Origin: Lepeophtheirus salmonis
Lineage: Eukaryota > Arthropoda > Copepoda > Siphonostomatoida > Caligidae
Length of the DNA: 64,000 nt
NCBI RefSeq assembly: GCF_016086655.4
Contig: NC_052134.2
Span: 36,083,971 to 36,147,970 of the forward strand
Reading direction: 5' to 3'
Shown: positions 35,300 to 45,959 of the stretch, piece by piece
Position numbering within the stretch: position 1 is the stretch's first letter
Layout of the letters: every line of letters begins with the position of its first letter
Program-made: the position numbers and the translations under genes
Notes under the pieces: model-generated
Database searches by the model: none
The model's input: only the letters and a program-made list of their open reading frames with translations
Told to the model about the DNA's origin: nothing

Positions 35300-37560
35300 T
35301 GTGAGCTATATTTAAATCTTCAAGTAGCTCTCAAGACAACTTTTCTACTTATTACAGTTGCTTCACTGAGACGTGCTTAGCCATGCTCAAATAGATTTAA
35401 CATACTTAATCCTTAAATGTTTTGATTTTATTGGCTTGATAATAATTTTATCAAGTCAAAAATGTTTCATGAGGAAATAAAAACGATTTGACTAAAAAAA
35501 AAATGTTTGTTGCATGTATTGGATTTTCTAGATTAAATCAATTACAGTGGCAAATGATGACGTCTAGAAAAGCCTGATACGTCACGAATACCTACGTCAT
35601 TAAGTTAAATTAATAATTAGGTTTGTATTATTGTTAAAAATTGAACTTTTAGTTATATGGTTTCTACTTTATTTTAATAGGAAGTGAATTCCTAAGGGGT
35701 AAAAGGACATTGTGTATTCTCCAGGGGGTAAAATACCTAGAACCATGAAAAATAAATATTTTTGAATCCTATTAAATAGTTTGTATGAAGAAAGTAAAAG
35801 ATATAATGTAACGTGAAGAATGAATAATTACCTACATTATATATTGATCTACATTCTTTTTTTCAAGAACATAATTATCGAATGATGTCATATAAAGAAG
35901 ACTCTAGAACATTAATGCATATTAATTTATAAACTTTACCATCCGTAATAATAATAAAAGAAAGATGGAATTTATCCTGGTATAGAACGTTTTCATTTGA
36001 TGTCAGCACCATTGTTGATGTCTACAATTTCAGGGGTTTAAACAACAAGTTTTATTAGAATGAAACCCCTTTTTTCATTAATATTAAGGGTAATAGGGAA
36101 CTATTGGATATCAAAACGAGACCGACAAATAATAGGACTTAAACCTTACGGTATTTTAATAATATATGTTCCTTCTATTTACTAGTTTTATTATATATCA
36201 GATCCTAATATGTATAAATATAGTATATATTTATAAAATTTTGCTTCCATGTTGTATATACGAAATTAGCTATTACAGTTGAAAGATTAAGATACATTTT
36301 CTTACTTTCCTGATCTGGATATGATTAATTCCTTACAAATTTGGCATAACATATTATTCCAGATACGTGATTGCAGATTTCGTTTGGCATTTCAAAAATC
36401 GTTGAGACATTTGATTTTTTTTTTCTAAATACAAAACAATAACAGCTAAATAATTTAAATTTATGGAACTTTTGGAGCGCGATTCGACATCATATCTCTA
36501 AAAACACCTTTTAGAACAGCATTTAAACTTTCACCCCGTATCAAAGTAGTATCATGTTTATTGTATTAACACATGACATGATCTATCAATGAACTACACA
36601 AATTGTTCATATGTACATTCAATCTAGTCATTTAGTTAAGAAGTAGAGGGGAGACCAAATCTAGTCCAAGTCACGAGTAATTTTACTTTAAAGCAGTCTC
36701 GAGTTGAACAGACAGCTGTCGAAGTTTTATCGATAACTGCGATCATTAATTCTGATTTATTGCCAAGACATTGATTCATAATATCTTTATTTAATTTCGC
36801 GTATATCTAACCATATAAAATAATATTCTTGTCTTCCTTTTGTTTTAAGTTCTAGGACTGACTAATCACTCCCAGAACTGTTGACAGGTCCATGACTACG
36901 ATGGTGGGAAAAACGTATTTGGCAAAAGAAATAATTATTATCCAAATTGCAAAATTTTCTCTATCTAAAATGTTGGATTACTTAGTCAAATTACTTCAAA
37001 AAATATTTCGTTAAATTTGTTTTCAAAAAAAATTATAGCAGCCAAGTCCTCAAAGATACAAAATTATTTGTCAATTTTGTCATCTATCCCTTTTTAAATA
37101 CTTTTTTTTTTGTCGAATAGGACAATTATTGAAAAAAACATTTTGTCGTAATGGTCATCCCTGTCGTAGTAATGGCCCTGACAGTTGAATTGGAAAAAAG
37201 ATTGGACCGATTTAAAAAAGGTACTGAAAGGGAGGGAGAGAAAAGAGCGACTATGAACGCAGTCCTAGGATAGAGTCAATACTAGCCGCACGTCTGACAC
37301 GTCGTTACCTTTATTGTTTAATGAAATCTTTCTTCCAAAAAAAAAAAAAAAAAAAAAAAAGGAACAGAACAATTGGTATTCAGGCAATTTCTCTCCAACT
37401 AGGGAACTTGTATTCAACATATGTTATTAAGCGATATTTTCCAGAGTTATTAGGTGTCGACGAAAATACAAGCTTTGATGAATAAAATATGTAGAAGATA
37501 ACTCCCCTAAAAAAATCAACAGTATTAGTCTGTGTTTCATGAGTACAGTCACACTTAGAT
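35300..37560. other. AT-rich stretch with AAGTC words and poly-A
   Basis: GAGTC/AAGTC words at 36655-36710 resemble the ends of the 27952-29482 element. A 24-base poly-A lies at 37337-37360. Nothing coding was recognised. Confidence 0.4.
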
Positions 37561-37568
37561 ACTCAATA

Positions 37569-37649
37569 CAGGGGAGTCCATTGGATCATATATATATATA
37601 GATATGTTATTTTTTTAGGGAGGGGGAGCTTGGTTTTTGGAACTTTTTT

Positions 37650-37686
<37 letters not shown>

Positions 37687-37860
37687 TTTTTTAAATTCAT
37701 TACTTTTGACAAAAAATTTCAAAAATTATTTTTATTTTTTTCTAATGCATATTTTACCAAATGAAAATAAATCTTTCAAAAAAAAAAAACAATTTTAATT
37801 CTATTTTTGTGAGAAAAAAAAAATCCTTAATTGGGGGAGGGGCTACAGACCCTCCAGAAA
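37569..37860. repeat. Eroded family B copy with 31-base poly-A
   Basis: It begins CAGGGGAGTCCATTGGATC, followed by a TA run and GGGAGGGGGAGCTTGGTTTTTGGAAC, the same inner layout as other family B copies read from the G-rich end. A 31-base A run occupies 37652-37682. The right end (gggaggggctacagaccctcc) lacks the CCTGCAGAC-CCCCTG terminus, so the copy is truncated or diverged. Confidence 0.45.
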
Positions 37861-37869
37861 AAAACAAAT

Positions 37870-39985
37870 TTTGCGGAAATAATGGGAAATATTTACTATA
37901 AACAGTGTTTAACTGAGATTTTTAATGTTGAAGGCCAGAAACAAATTTATATAGAATATTTTGAAAAGGGACATTTTTATATTAGATAAATTGCCGTTAC
38001 CCCAAATGTATAAAAAAGTATCTTGGTACTGTCATGTGAAAGAAAATTCATAATTGAAGTATGAAAAATATATTTTTTTATAGAAATTAATCCTACAATT
38101 ATGAACAAGTGGTCCCCTTAAGTCGTGGGCCTAGAATACTGTCTCTGATAGCCCACTACCATCCAAGTATTTAATTTTTTTAAACAAGACCCTTCCTCCC
38201 CTTTTCTGCCGCCCTAGCGTATTTGATCAGGTCCAGCACCATAAAACAAAGATTTATTGAGCTGAAATTATAATTAAAATAATTGTAGGAAGAAAATGTA
38301 TATTTTTCTAGAGTTTGTGATAGGTAAGATATTGGATTGTTTTAAGAGCGCGAAGAGAAAGCGAAACACATGGTATTACTGAATAAATGCATTTTATAAT
38401 ATTAACCGACTGTTATATGATTTGGGGGGTGAAAATTAGTCAATGGCATAAAGAAGAATACCCTCTACATTTAAAATAACATAAGCGTAGGGAAAATAAT
38501 TTAATTGTATTTAAATTCATTTACATATATTTTTTTTATTATGCATTTTTAAAACAATTTATACCAAAGATGAGCAATAATGCTTACTTCAGATGGAGAA
38601 CCACAACGACCTATCAAATAATGAATAAGGGATCGGCAATGTTGTCAAAAGCTAATGATTAAAGTAAGAACGGTAAAAGTTATAAAATATTGTCCTTTAA
38701 ATGTATATGCAAATTTCAAAATCACATAACCTACTTATTTAAAATTCCCAAAAATAATTTTAAATAGAAATTTCACGAAACTTTCTAATTTTTTTAAACT
38801 ATAGTCACGAATAATTTCCCTCGAGTATGACTTGATATACAAGTCATTATATATGTTAATGACTGGAGTCCAGAGCTTTGTTGAAAATGGACAAAACTAA
38901 CTAATGAAAAGATGCATACCGAACTGCTTAGAAAATAAAAGAATGAGTCCAAACGAAAAAGCTTAACAAGGGACGTTAATTAAAAGGAATTATGTGTACA
39001 TAGATAGTTGACATTGGTAAAATGTATTGTACGTACATATATGGAGAAATAAATAATTAACGTTTATTTGGAAGACCAATATATTTATTCATCGTTAGTT
39101 GTTAGTATATGCCATCTAACATTAGTTCCTATTCTAGAAAGGAAAATGTGTCATTTCTCTCATATTGAATAAGTCCTTAATGATGATTATCAAATAATTA
39201 CATATTATTTCTCTTTCTGGAAAAGCCAAAGTACAATTATATATTCATTTATTCTTTCAGCAATCAAATAATCATGGCGTGTTCTATATACGTTGAGCTC
39301 CACAAAATAATTTTGTGTGAGCTCTAGTCAGGCATGAAGGGGGGAGGGGGGTGACCCCTTATGGATTTATTATAGTCGCTAAAAAGGGGATGTTTTAGGA
39401 TTAGTGGTACAATTAGGTACAAATTACTCTTTTCATGAATTAATAAAACGACACTCGATTAAATATTCACATATTTTAGCAACAAGCTCCAAAAAAAAAA
39501 ATTGCCCTGTTTCTAATAAGAATGATTTATTATGAAAGGGATCCCCTGAGTCAAAATAATTCTATTGGAGACGTTTTCTGGCCAAATTTTTACGTTTGGG
39601 ATTGAACTTTATTTAGGAGTCGTTACCTCTGTAATTTTAAAACCAATCAAATGAATCCATTAAAATTTTGTACCCGATTAGTATAAATAGAGGAAAGACT
39701 ATCAGTCAAGTCGAAATATTTATTACAAAAATGAATTGATAAGTGATATCTTTGATTTGCAAGGTTCAGTGGTTCTATCGGTCCCACTTTCTGTTCTTTC
39801 ATTTCAACGGTTTCAATCTCGGTTCAGCTTTATTGGTCTCGGTTCCAGTATAGGGTGCCATTTCTTTTTTTACAAAGACTCGGTTTGGAAAAGGCACTTA
39901 AAACAAGTGACGTCGCTAGAAAATTCGGGACCAGGAAATTATATTAGATACAAACAGAGTCGTTGTTGCCTTATACCTAGAGTGT
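37870..39985. other. AT-rich stretch, mostly nothing assigned
   Basis: It contains one hairpin (39295-39324) and a segment at 39755-39860 rich in GGTTTC/GGTTCC/CGGT words, probably a small repeat, which accounts for the 95-codon frame at 39736-40023. No clear 5' LTR of the adjoining BEL/Pao element was found here. Confidence 0.4.
39295..39324. repeat. Hairpin with 14-base arms
   Basis: gagctccacaaaat is followed after one base by its reverse complement attttgtg-gagctc carrying a single extra T. The two GAGCTC sites frame the structure. Confidence 0.7.
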
Positions 39986-39989
39986 GTAG

Positions 39990-40525
39990 TGTCCCCAGTT
40001 CCAACAGATCCCTCAAAAACTAAGGTTGCTTAGTACACTAGCTGAGCAGGCATTAGCTGGTTTTACGAGAAATGGAGCATGCTATGAAGCAGATCTAAAG
40101 GTCCTTGACGATCATTTCGGAAAAAATAGGAGAATATTTGAGCGAATTATATGGGACATCATTAATGCAGGAAAGGGAGAAGGTCACCTTGCATTTGCTA
40201 TGAAAGTCAGGCCCAAATTGGATACATTAAACTGCAACCTGAAGATGGAAGATAAACAATTTCACGTCTCAGTCCTCATTCTCCAATCCAAGTTAGAAGC
40301 TGAGGATAGAGAAGCATTTGAAAGATTCCTGCAAGATGAAAATATAAGTGAATTAGTTGAGGTATCTGTTTATAAATTTTTAAATTTTGTCCAGAGAAGG
40401 GCGGATACTTCCTTCGAGCTTTCTGAATTAGAGAAATCATATTTGAATAGTGGATTTCAGTACATGCAACTACAAAATCCTTATGTAAAAAATCAAAAAG
40501 TAAGCAAACCACAAAATCAAACCTG
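39990..40525 (+). pseudogene. gag: BEL/Pao gag (DUF1759-like) segment
   Basis: The frame opens after a stop at 39987-39989 and stays open to TGA at 40524. It contains STLAEQALAGF and CYEADLKVLDDHFGK, the wording of the DUF1759 capsid-type domain of BEL/Pao elements, followed by a long helical stretch. There is no ATG before 40020; the N-terminal part of gag is missing or out of frame. It would have formed the particle shell of the element. Confidence 0.75.
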
Positions 40526-40529
40526 AACT

Positions 40530-40760
40530 CCATTATCAAATGTTTGTTTTGTGATGAAAATCATAGATCTAGGAATTGTCCTAAGGCCATGGAGTTATAT
40601 GTATAAAATTTCAAATGAACGAATGTTACGGGGGAGGGATGTTGCAAAAATTCCCTCCAAGATAGACATAAAACAATCGAATGTTCAATGAAACCTCTAT
40701 GTAAAAAGTGTGAGAGAAAACATCACACTTTGATGCATCACGAATGAGATTCACCAAACT
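40530..40760 (+). pseudogene. Gag-pol zinc knuckles
   Basis: CLFCDENHRSRNC (40539-40580) is a Cys-X2-Cys-X3-His-X4-Cys knuckle. After a stop and a frame change, CKKCERKHHTLMHH (about 40700-40740) gives a second Cys/His cluster. Paired knuckles between gag and protease are usual in BEL/Pao and bind the element RNA. Confidence 0.7.
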
Positions 40761-40764
40761 TCCC

Positions 40765-41347
40765 CTATCTCTTGAAACCGAATCAGATCAAGACAATCCT
40801 CCCAACATTTCGTTGTAAAGTTAAAGGTCCTAATGGAATCCAAACAGTGCGAGATATTTTGGATGGGGGGTCCTCAAGATCATTTTTTCAGAGCAAATCG
40901 GCTGATGAACTCCACAAATTCCACAGTAATCGACTTTGGGGTATTAGGTGGAGTTTCTAAGAAATTTAAAAGTCGAATTTTTACAGTAATGTTGGAGAGC
41001 ATGAGGGGGAGATTTTCAAATAAATTTCACTTCCACACCATTTTGATCCGGATGAGTTTGCAGATGAATATCCTCTACAATCAGACGAAGTAAACCTACT
41101 AATAGGTCAGGATTACTACTGGGAGATAGTGCGAAATATATTCATTTGTTCAAAACATGGAAGTTTAGTCGGCCTCAATACACCCTTTAGGTTTGTGTTG
41201 AATGGACGACTTCCAGTGAATTCTTTAACTTCGACTTTTTGTTTACTATTAAAAGCGGAATTATTAAGACATATTTTAAGTTATTTTATGGTGAAGTCAC
41301 TTGGTATTAATTCTATCTCACATGAGGCTGAAATTTACTCTGTGTAG
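40765..41347 (+). pseudogene. BEL/Pao aspartic protease region (DUF1758-like)
   Basis: It starts with PTFRCKVKGPNGIQTVRDIL. The active site reads ILDGGSSRSFF near 40853-40885, where the family has D-S-G; the Ser has become Gly (GAT GGG GGG). A frameshift follows within about 40 bases. Later, NLLIGQDYYWEIV (41100-41135) and a GLNTPFRFVLNGRLPV stretch match the end of the protease domain and the linker to the reverse transcriptase. The protease would cleave the polyprotein; this copy is inactive. Confidence 0.75.
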
Positions 41348-41349
41348 GT

Positions 41350-42300
41350 GCAAATGGCACTTGATCATTTCAAACAGAGTTTAAAGTTGGACAAAAAAAC
41401 GATATACGATTAACCCTTGTTATAAAGAAGATGTCCCAAAGATTAAAAATAATTTTCAATCTGCCTTTTGTAGATTGAAGAAGGCAGAGGAATCTCTCCT
41501 TAGGGGTCCAATCAAAGCTAAGCTTGTGAATGAGGCATTGAATACTTATTTTAAAGAAGGGTTTGCAGAAAAATGCTCTATTGGTTCTAAGGATGGGAAG
41601 ATTGTAAATTAGATGCCTCTTAGCGTAATTTTTAAAGAAAAAGTATTCCAACAAAGGTCAGGATTGTGTTTGATCCTATTACCTTTAATAAAAAGGTTCC
41701 TGCAAATTGAAGTTGATGTACACGACAGAGACGCACTTTGATATCTTTGAAGAAATCTCAACATAAACGATCCTCTTCAGTGCTATCGTATGAAAGTTGT
41801 CACGTTTGGTGTTATAAATCCACCATTTTGAAGAATTTATACAATTATATATCACGCTGAAAATAACAAAGTGATGTACAACAAGGAATCCAAAGTGTTA
41901 CTCGAATACCTTTATGTTGATGATCTGCACACTGGAGAAGATTCCGTTGAAGCAGGTTCTTGTTCGGGATTGCAAGAATTAATGACGAAAAGTGGATTTA
42001 CTGTAGCAAAATGGGCATCCTCACATCCCGAAATCCTTGGGCAAATAAATCCAGAATTACAATTTGATAATTCAATAAGGTTATCTGAATCTACAGATTT
42101 AAAAACTTTGGGTGTAAAGTGGAACCCAAAATTGCATTCTTTCAGTTTTTATGAATATGAATCGTTGACAAACATTGCAAATGAAACCAAGAGATCAATT
42201 ACGAGTAAGATTGCTAATTTTTTTTATCTTTTGGGCTTAATTTCACCACTAATGGTTGAGACAAAACTTTTATTGTGAGACTTTTGGACATTGAGTTTAG
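41350..42300 (+). pseudogene. pol: BEL/Pao reverse transcriptase, internally deleted
   Basis: Opening fragments (DPITFNKKVP at about 41675-41700) are followed almost at once by FLQIEVDVHDRDALRYL, so the segment that holds the first catalytic Asp block is deleted. MKVVTFGVINPPF and then the intact catalytic box LEYLYVDDLHTGEDS (YVDD at 41911-41922) follow. The 135-codon frame at 41871-42278 covers the YVDD box and the downstream connection, including a Pao-specific stretch (WASSHPEILGQINPE). The enzyme copied element RNA into DNA. Confidence 0.85.
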
Positions 42301-42900
42301 AATGGGATAACGAAATACCAGCCAACACTCTTGGACGATGGATGAAATGGGTTAATCAAGTCTCAAGATTTTCACAACTCAGATTTGAAAGATCTTTCAA
42401 TATGGATTCCAAAGGTAACTAATTATTTCAGATTTACGATTTTGAAGATGCATGCAAAGATTGCATTACTGCTGCAGTTTATATATTAGTTAAAGATGAC
42501 TTTGGAAATTGGAAAAGTACATTGTTAATTGCCAAGTCTTGATTAGCACATAAAAAACCGATATCCATTGCTAGTTTTTAGCTAAAAGCAGCTTTGTTAG
42601 TTGCTAGATTAGTTGACAACTGTAAGACTAAATTGGCTATCGGGGGGAAAAGTTGCTATTATTGGACTGATAGCAAAGTCGCGTATTGGTGGATTCAAAA
42701 ACATCATTGTAATTGGAAACAATTGGGATCTGATAGAGTCAGAGAGATTCCTTCTTAATCCGATCCGATTGATTGGAGACATGTTCCTGGTAGTTTGAAT
42801 CCAGCCAATCTAACCTCTCAAAGATTGACTCTGGACAAATTGGTGAGGAATTTTGGATTTTCGGGCCTCAATTCATTCATCAAGAGAGGGGAAATTGACC
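42301..42900 (+). pseudogene. Pao A17-type/RNase H region
   Basis: A stretch DWTLSLEWD-like is followed by KWVNQVSRFSQLRFERSF (about 42346-42400) and YDFEDACKDCITAAVYI, the start of the RNase H fold. YYWTDSKVAYWWI (about 42657-42695) holds the conserved Asp. WRHVPGSLNPANLTS (42774-42820) is the family's closing motif. Frames change at least four times. RNase H would remove the RNA strand during copying. Confidence 0.75.
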
Positions 42901-42999
42901 TAAGAGACCCTTGTTTTGTCCGGTTTACGAGGTTGATGCTGAAGCAAGAAGAGTTGCTCTTGTTGCACCAACCACTCCGATTTTCACAATTTACGATGT

Positions 43000-44100
43000 A
43001 AATATTCGAGAACACTTAACGACCTCCTTACGAATTGTATGCTATGTCTTAAGAGCAGTTGATGCGTTCAATGGAAAGGTAGTTTCAAAATCTTTAGTTC
43101 TCTCAGCTTATGAAAACAAAAGAGCTCTCCTACTACTCATTCGTACAGTTCAAAAACAGCATTTTGGGGACTAATATATTCGTCTCAATGCTGGGGAAGA
43201 GATCCTAAAGTCATTGAATATTTTGAAGCTTAATCCATTTTTTGACATGAAAGAGGAAATAATTCGAATTGGCCCTCGGATTAGAACATCACCTGTCTTA
43301 TTACCTGCAGTGAAGGATGGTTTAGTGACAAAACTAATCCTACAACATCACCGTTCAAATCTCCGAGCTGTCCCAAATCAAACCTTACATTCCCTCAGAC
43401 ACAGGTACTGGATTGTAAAGGGTTTTTGTATAGTTAAACAAGTCATTTCAATACGTTGTTTCGTATGCAAACGGTTCAAATCATTCCCTCATCAACACAT
43501 GATGTCAGTTCTTCCTGAAGAACGAATCAATCCTGGAATGGAACCATTTCGGTTATAGGATTGGACTTTCTTGGTCCAGTTTACATCAGGGACGGTTCTG
43601 GTAAAAAGGAAAACTTAATCAAGGACTGAATATGTCTTTTTACATGTGCTATATCAAGTGCAGTTCATCTTGAACTTGTCGAAGATATGACAAGTAGAAC
43701 ATTTGTAATGACTCTCACACGAATGATAAATAGACAAGGCATGCCAAAAGTTATTATTAGTGATAATGCAAAGGTTTTTAAAAGCGCATCTATGCAGTTA
43801 AAAGAGGTACGGAGGAAATTGGATATGGAACCAATCTCCAGGTCAAAGCCTGAAGTGCAATGGAAGTTCATTTTTGCCTTTTATGAATAATTGGTCGATC
43901 AAAAATGCCTCCAGACGAGTAGTTGGAAAGCCAATTCTCAAAGAAACTGAGTTTGTCACCTTTTTGACTAAAGTTGAAGCTAAAATCAATTTTCGACCCC
44001 TGGCAAGGGTTACAGCAAATGCAGAAGACTTTGATCTTATTTCTCCTGATATGATCATCATCGTTAGCAAGTTAAGTAATGCAACTTGAATTCAACGAAT
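43000..44100 (+). pseudogene. BEL/Pao integrase (H2C2 finger and core)
   Basis: The finger lies at about 43330-43475: HHRSNLRAVPNQTLHSLRHR supplies the His residues and CFVCKRF the two Cys. The core follows: GLDFLGPVYIRDGSG (first Asp, 43557-43595), VEDMTSRTFVMTLTRMINRQ, ISDNAKVFK (second Asp, 43755-43785), and FYE near 43880 for the Glu, immediately before a stop. The downstream frame (FVTFLTKVEAKINFRPL) matches the integrase end. The three acidic residues are still present but in broken frames. Confidence 0.8.
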
Positions 44101-44407
44101 TCGAAAATACGAATCAAGTTCTTATGTCTCATTGTCTCAAATATCGACAGAGACCCTTAAAATACTTTTTTTAACGGTTGGAAGAATGAATATTTAAAGA
44201 AACTTTCTATTCCAACAAAATGGTGCTGTCCTGTGGACAACATAGTGAAAGTTGGACATCTCGTTCTCATCGAGGAAGAAAATGTATCACGAATTAACCC
44301 CATCACGGCATAGAAGAATTAGGTCTGTCATGGTGATATGTAATAATCGGAAACTTAGACACCCCTTGAATCAAGTGTTTCCGTTAGATTGCGAGTTAAA
44401 TAAGTGA
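44101..44407 (+). pseudogene. BEL/Pao C-terminal domain (DUF5641-like)
   Basis: KYLKKLSIPTKWCCPVDN-type sequence, then VKVGHLVLIEEENV, NPIT, and the closing RKLRHPLNQVFPLDCELNK before TGA at 44405-44407 correspond to the terminal domain seen only in BEL/Pao polyproteins. Two frameshifts are needed to join it to the integrase. Confidence 0.7.
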
Positions 44408-44532
44408 TTTTTTTTCTTTTATAATTTTTTTTTTTTTTGCTTGGGTTGTTCATATAAATATGTATACCATTTATGCAATTATTGTTAGTATATTATGTCA
44501 TTTCTAAATTTATAATTTTTTATGTTCATCCC

Positions 44533-44860
44533 GGGGAGTATAAAGAATTGTAAGTACTATCTTTACCATGGGTATGTATATTTCTTATTATAAGGTGTTC
44601 CCTCAGTTATTGATTGTGTGTTGACAATTTGAGGTGTCATTGTTTATTAATTGAAGAAACATACTTATAAGCTCATCTCTATGGGTGGTTTGCATTATTT
44701 ATTAGTAAAATAGTGCGCAAGAGATTATAATAATTATCAATTACTTATATATAATTGAATAAAGGTCGGTTCACTAATGGGGGCAAAGAAGTTTGTGTCT
44801 CTCCTCTTTTTCTTGTTGACGATTTACTCATTGACCGATTTTTCAGTATATTTAGAGCAA
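44533..44860 (+). other. Candidate polypurine tract and 3' LTR of the BEL/Pao element
   Basis: ggggag at 44533-44538, just after CATCCC, resembles the polypurine tract next to BEL/Pao 3' LTRs. The following 300 bp hold an AATAAA-like word (gaataaagg near 44757) and a TGTGTCTCTCC stretch of U5 type. No 5' copy was found for comparison, so the LTR ends are not fixed. Confidence 0.4.
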
Positions 44861-44864
44861 CCTT

Positions 44865-45660
44865 TCAATTTTTATGTAGTAAAATGAAGAGGGAGAATAG
44901 AATAGAAAAAAAATGAAGAATACTTCATAAGAAGAAGTGGACTTACTTATTCTGAGAGTTTATCTCCACTTCTACTTCTTTGCGTTTCTTGGTATTGTTC
45001 CGGTAATAAGTTAAGAGTAATTCGAACCTATTCTAATAAAAAACACGTACTAATTGACCGAAAGTTAAAATTTTTGGGAAAAAAAATTGATTAAATTTTC
45101 CTTAAAAGGCAAAAATTCCTTAATTTTAGAGAGGGCAATTTTTTTTTTTCATAACCTAGCAAAATAAGAATCGAAATCACAAAATAAGAATTTGAATCGC
45201 AAAATAATGATTATTGTCCCGATTCTGATTCCAGAAAAAACACCCTATTCTTCTATTCCCGTTTCACTACTAATTACCTCTTTATTTTTATTAGTATTTT
45301 TTTTAGTATACCCACACTTCCTATATTATTCAACTCTATGCATAAAACACTTAAACATATTTTAATTTCTTGTAGAAGTTGAGGAAAACCGATAAAATAT
45401 ATCATGCAAGTTTAAGGTAACTTCTTTCGTGGAAATTGAAAGATAAATATATCCTTTGAGGTTTTCTTTATATAATTATTTAGAAGTAGTAGCAATATAA
45501 TATTTTATAAAAGATAAACATATCCTTAAGCAACAAATGATTGAAAAAATATGTATTCCAGCATATTTTTATCTCACAAGATAAATACAATTATTTGAAT
45601 TATATTTCTCAAATTTAAGAAATTATAAATATGATGTATGAACATCCAAAAATATATAAC
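44865..45660. other. AT-rich stretch with a GAATCGAAA/GATTCTGATTCC repeat
   Basis: At 45160-45275, AATAAGAATCGAAATC, CCCGATTCTGATTCC and TTCCCGTTTCACTACTA recall the GGAATCGG repeat near 21.5 kb in inverse orientation. This is likely one end of a small non-autonomous element. Nothing else was assigned. Confidence 0.35.
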
Positions 45661-45669
45661 TTGAATTAA

Positions 45670-45928
45670 TTAATCGGCGTGGAAGTCAAAACTATCGTCA
45701 ATGACTGCAATTTTTTTCTTATTCCTTGGTTCAAAAAGAGAAATAAAATCTTTTGAAAAATCATTAATTAAAGCAATTCGGTTCTGTAATTCTTTATTAG
45801 TATTTACTATTTGTAACAAAATTATGAATAATTTATAATTGGAGGATCTGGAGATATAATATGATATATTCCTAAATAGGAATATTACAGCTTTTCTAGT
45901 ATTATCCAAAAAATAACCATGTATGATA
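45670..45928 (-). other. Exon-like open frame, unassigned
   Basis: On the minus strand a pyrimidine-rich stretch ending AG (cttgctatttcctcttataag) could be a splice acceptor at about 45929. The frame then runs without interruption for about 86 codons to TAA at 45670. It has a helical-repeat look (YKLFIILLQIVNTNKELQNR) and a distinct acidic end (KKKIAVIDDSFDFHAD). No ATG opens it. It could be a terminal exon of a real gene or chance. I recognise no family. Confidence 0.3.
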
Positions 45929-45959
45929 CTACTTATAAGAGGAAATAGCAAGTTTATGA

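Larger units (their letters stand above)
39990..44407 (+). mobile_element. Decayed BEL/Pao LTR retrotransposon (gag-pol body)
   Basis: The domains occur in canonical order on the plus strand: gag (DUF1759-like), zinc knuckles, aspartic protease, reverse transcriptase with YVDD, RNase H, H2C2 integrase finger, integrase core and the C-terminal DUF5641 region that closes with an FPLD-type ending. The order protease-RT-RNase H-integrase with this C-terminal domain is specific to BEL/Pao. At least a dozen frameshifts and stops break the single long ORF that such elements carry, and part of the reverse transcriptase is deleted. The body is about 4.4 kb, shorter than the usual 5-6 kb coding region. 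A 3' LTR candidate follows; no 5' LTR was found, so the element is 5'-truncated or its LTR has diverged. Confidence 0.9.

Noticed and set aside
39600..39985. Possible 5' LTR or 5' UTR of the BEL/Pao element
   Set aside because: No stretch here matches the candidate 3' LTR at 44.54-44.86 kb, and the GGTTTC-rich part looks like an unrelated repeat.
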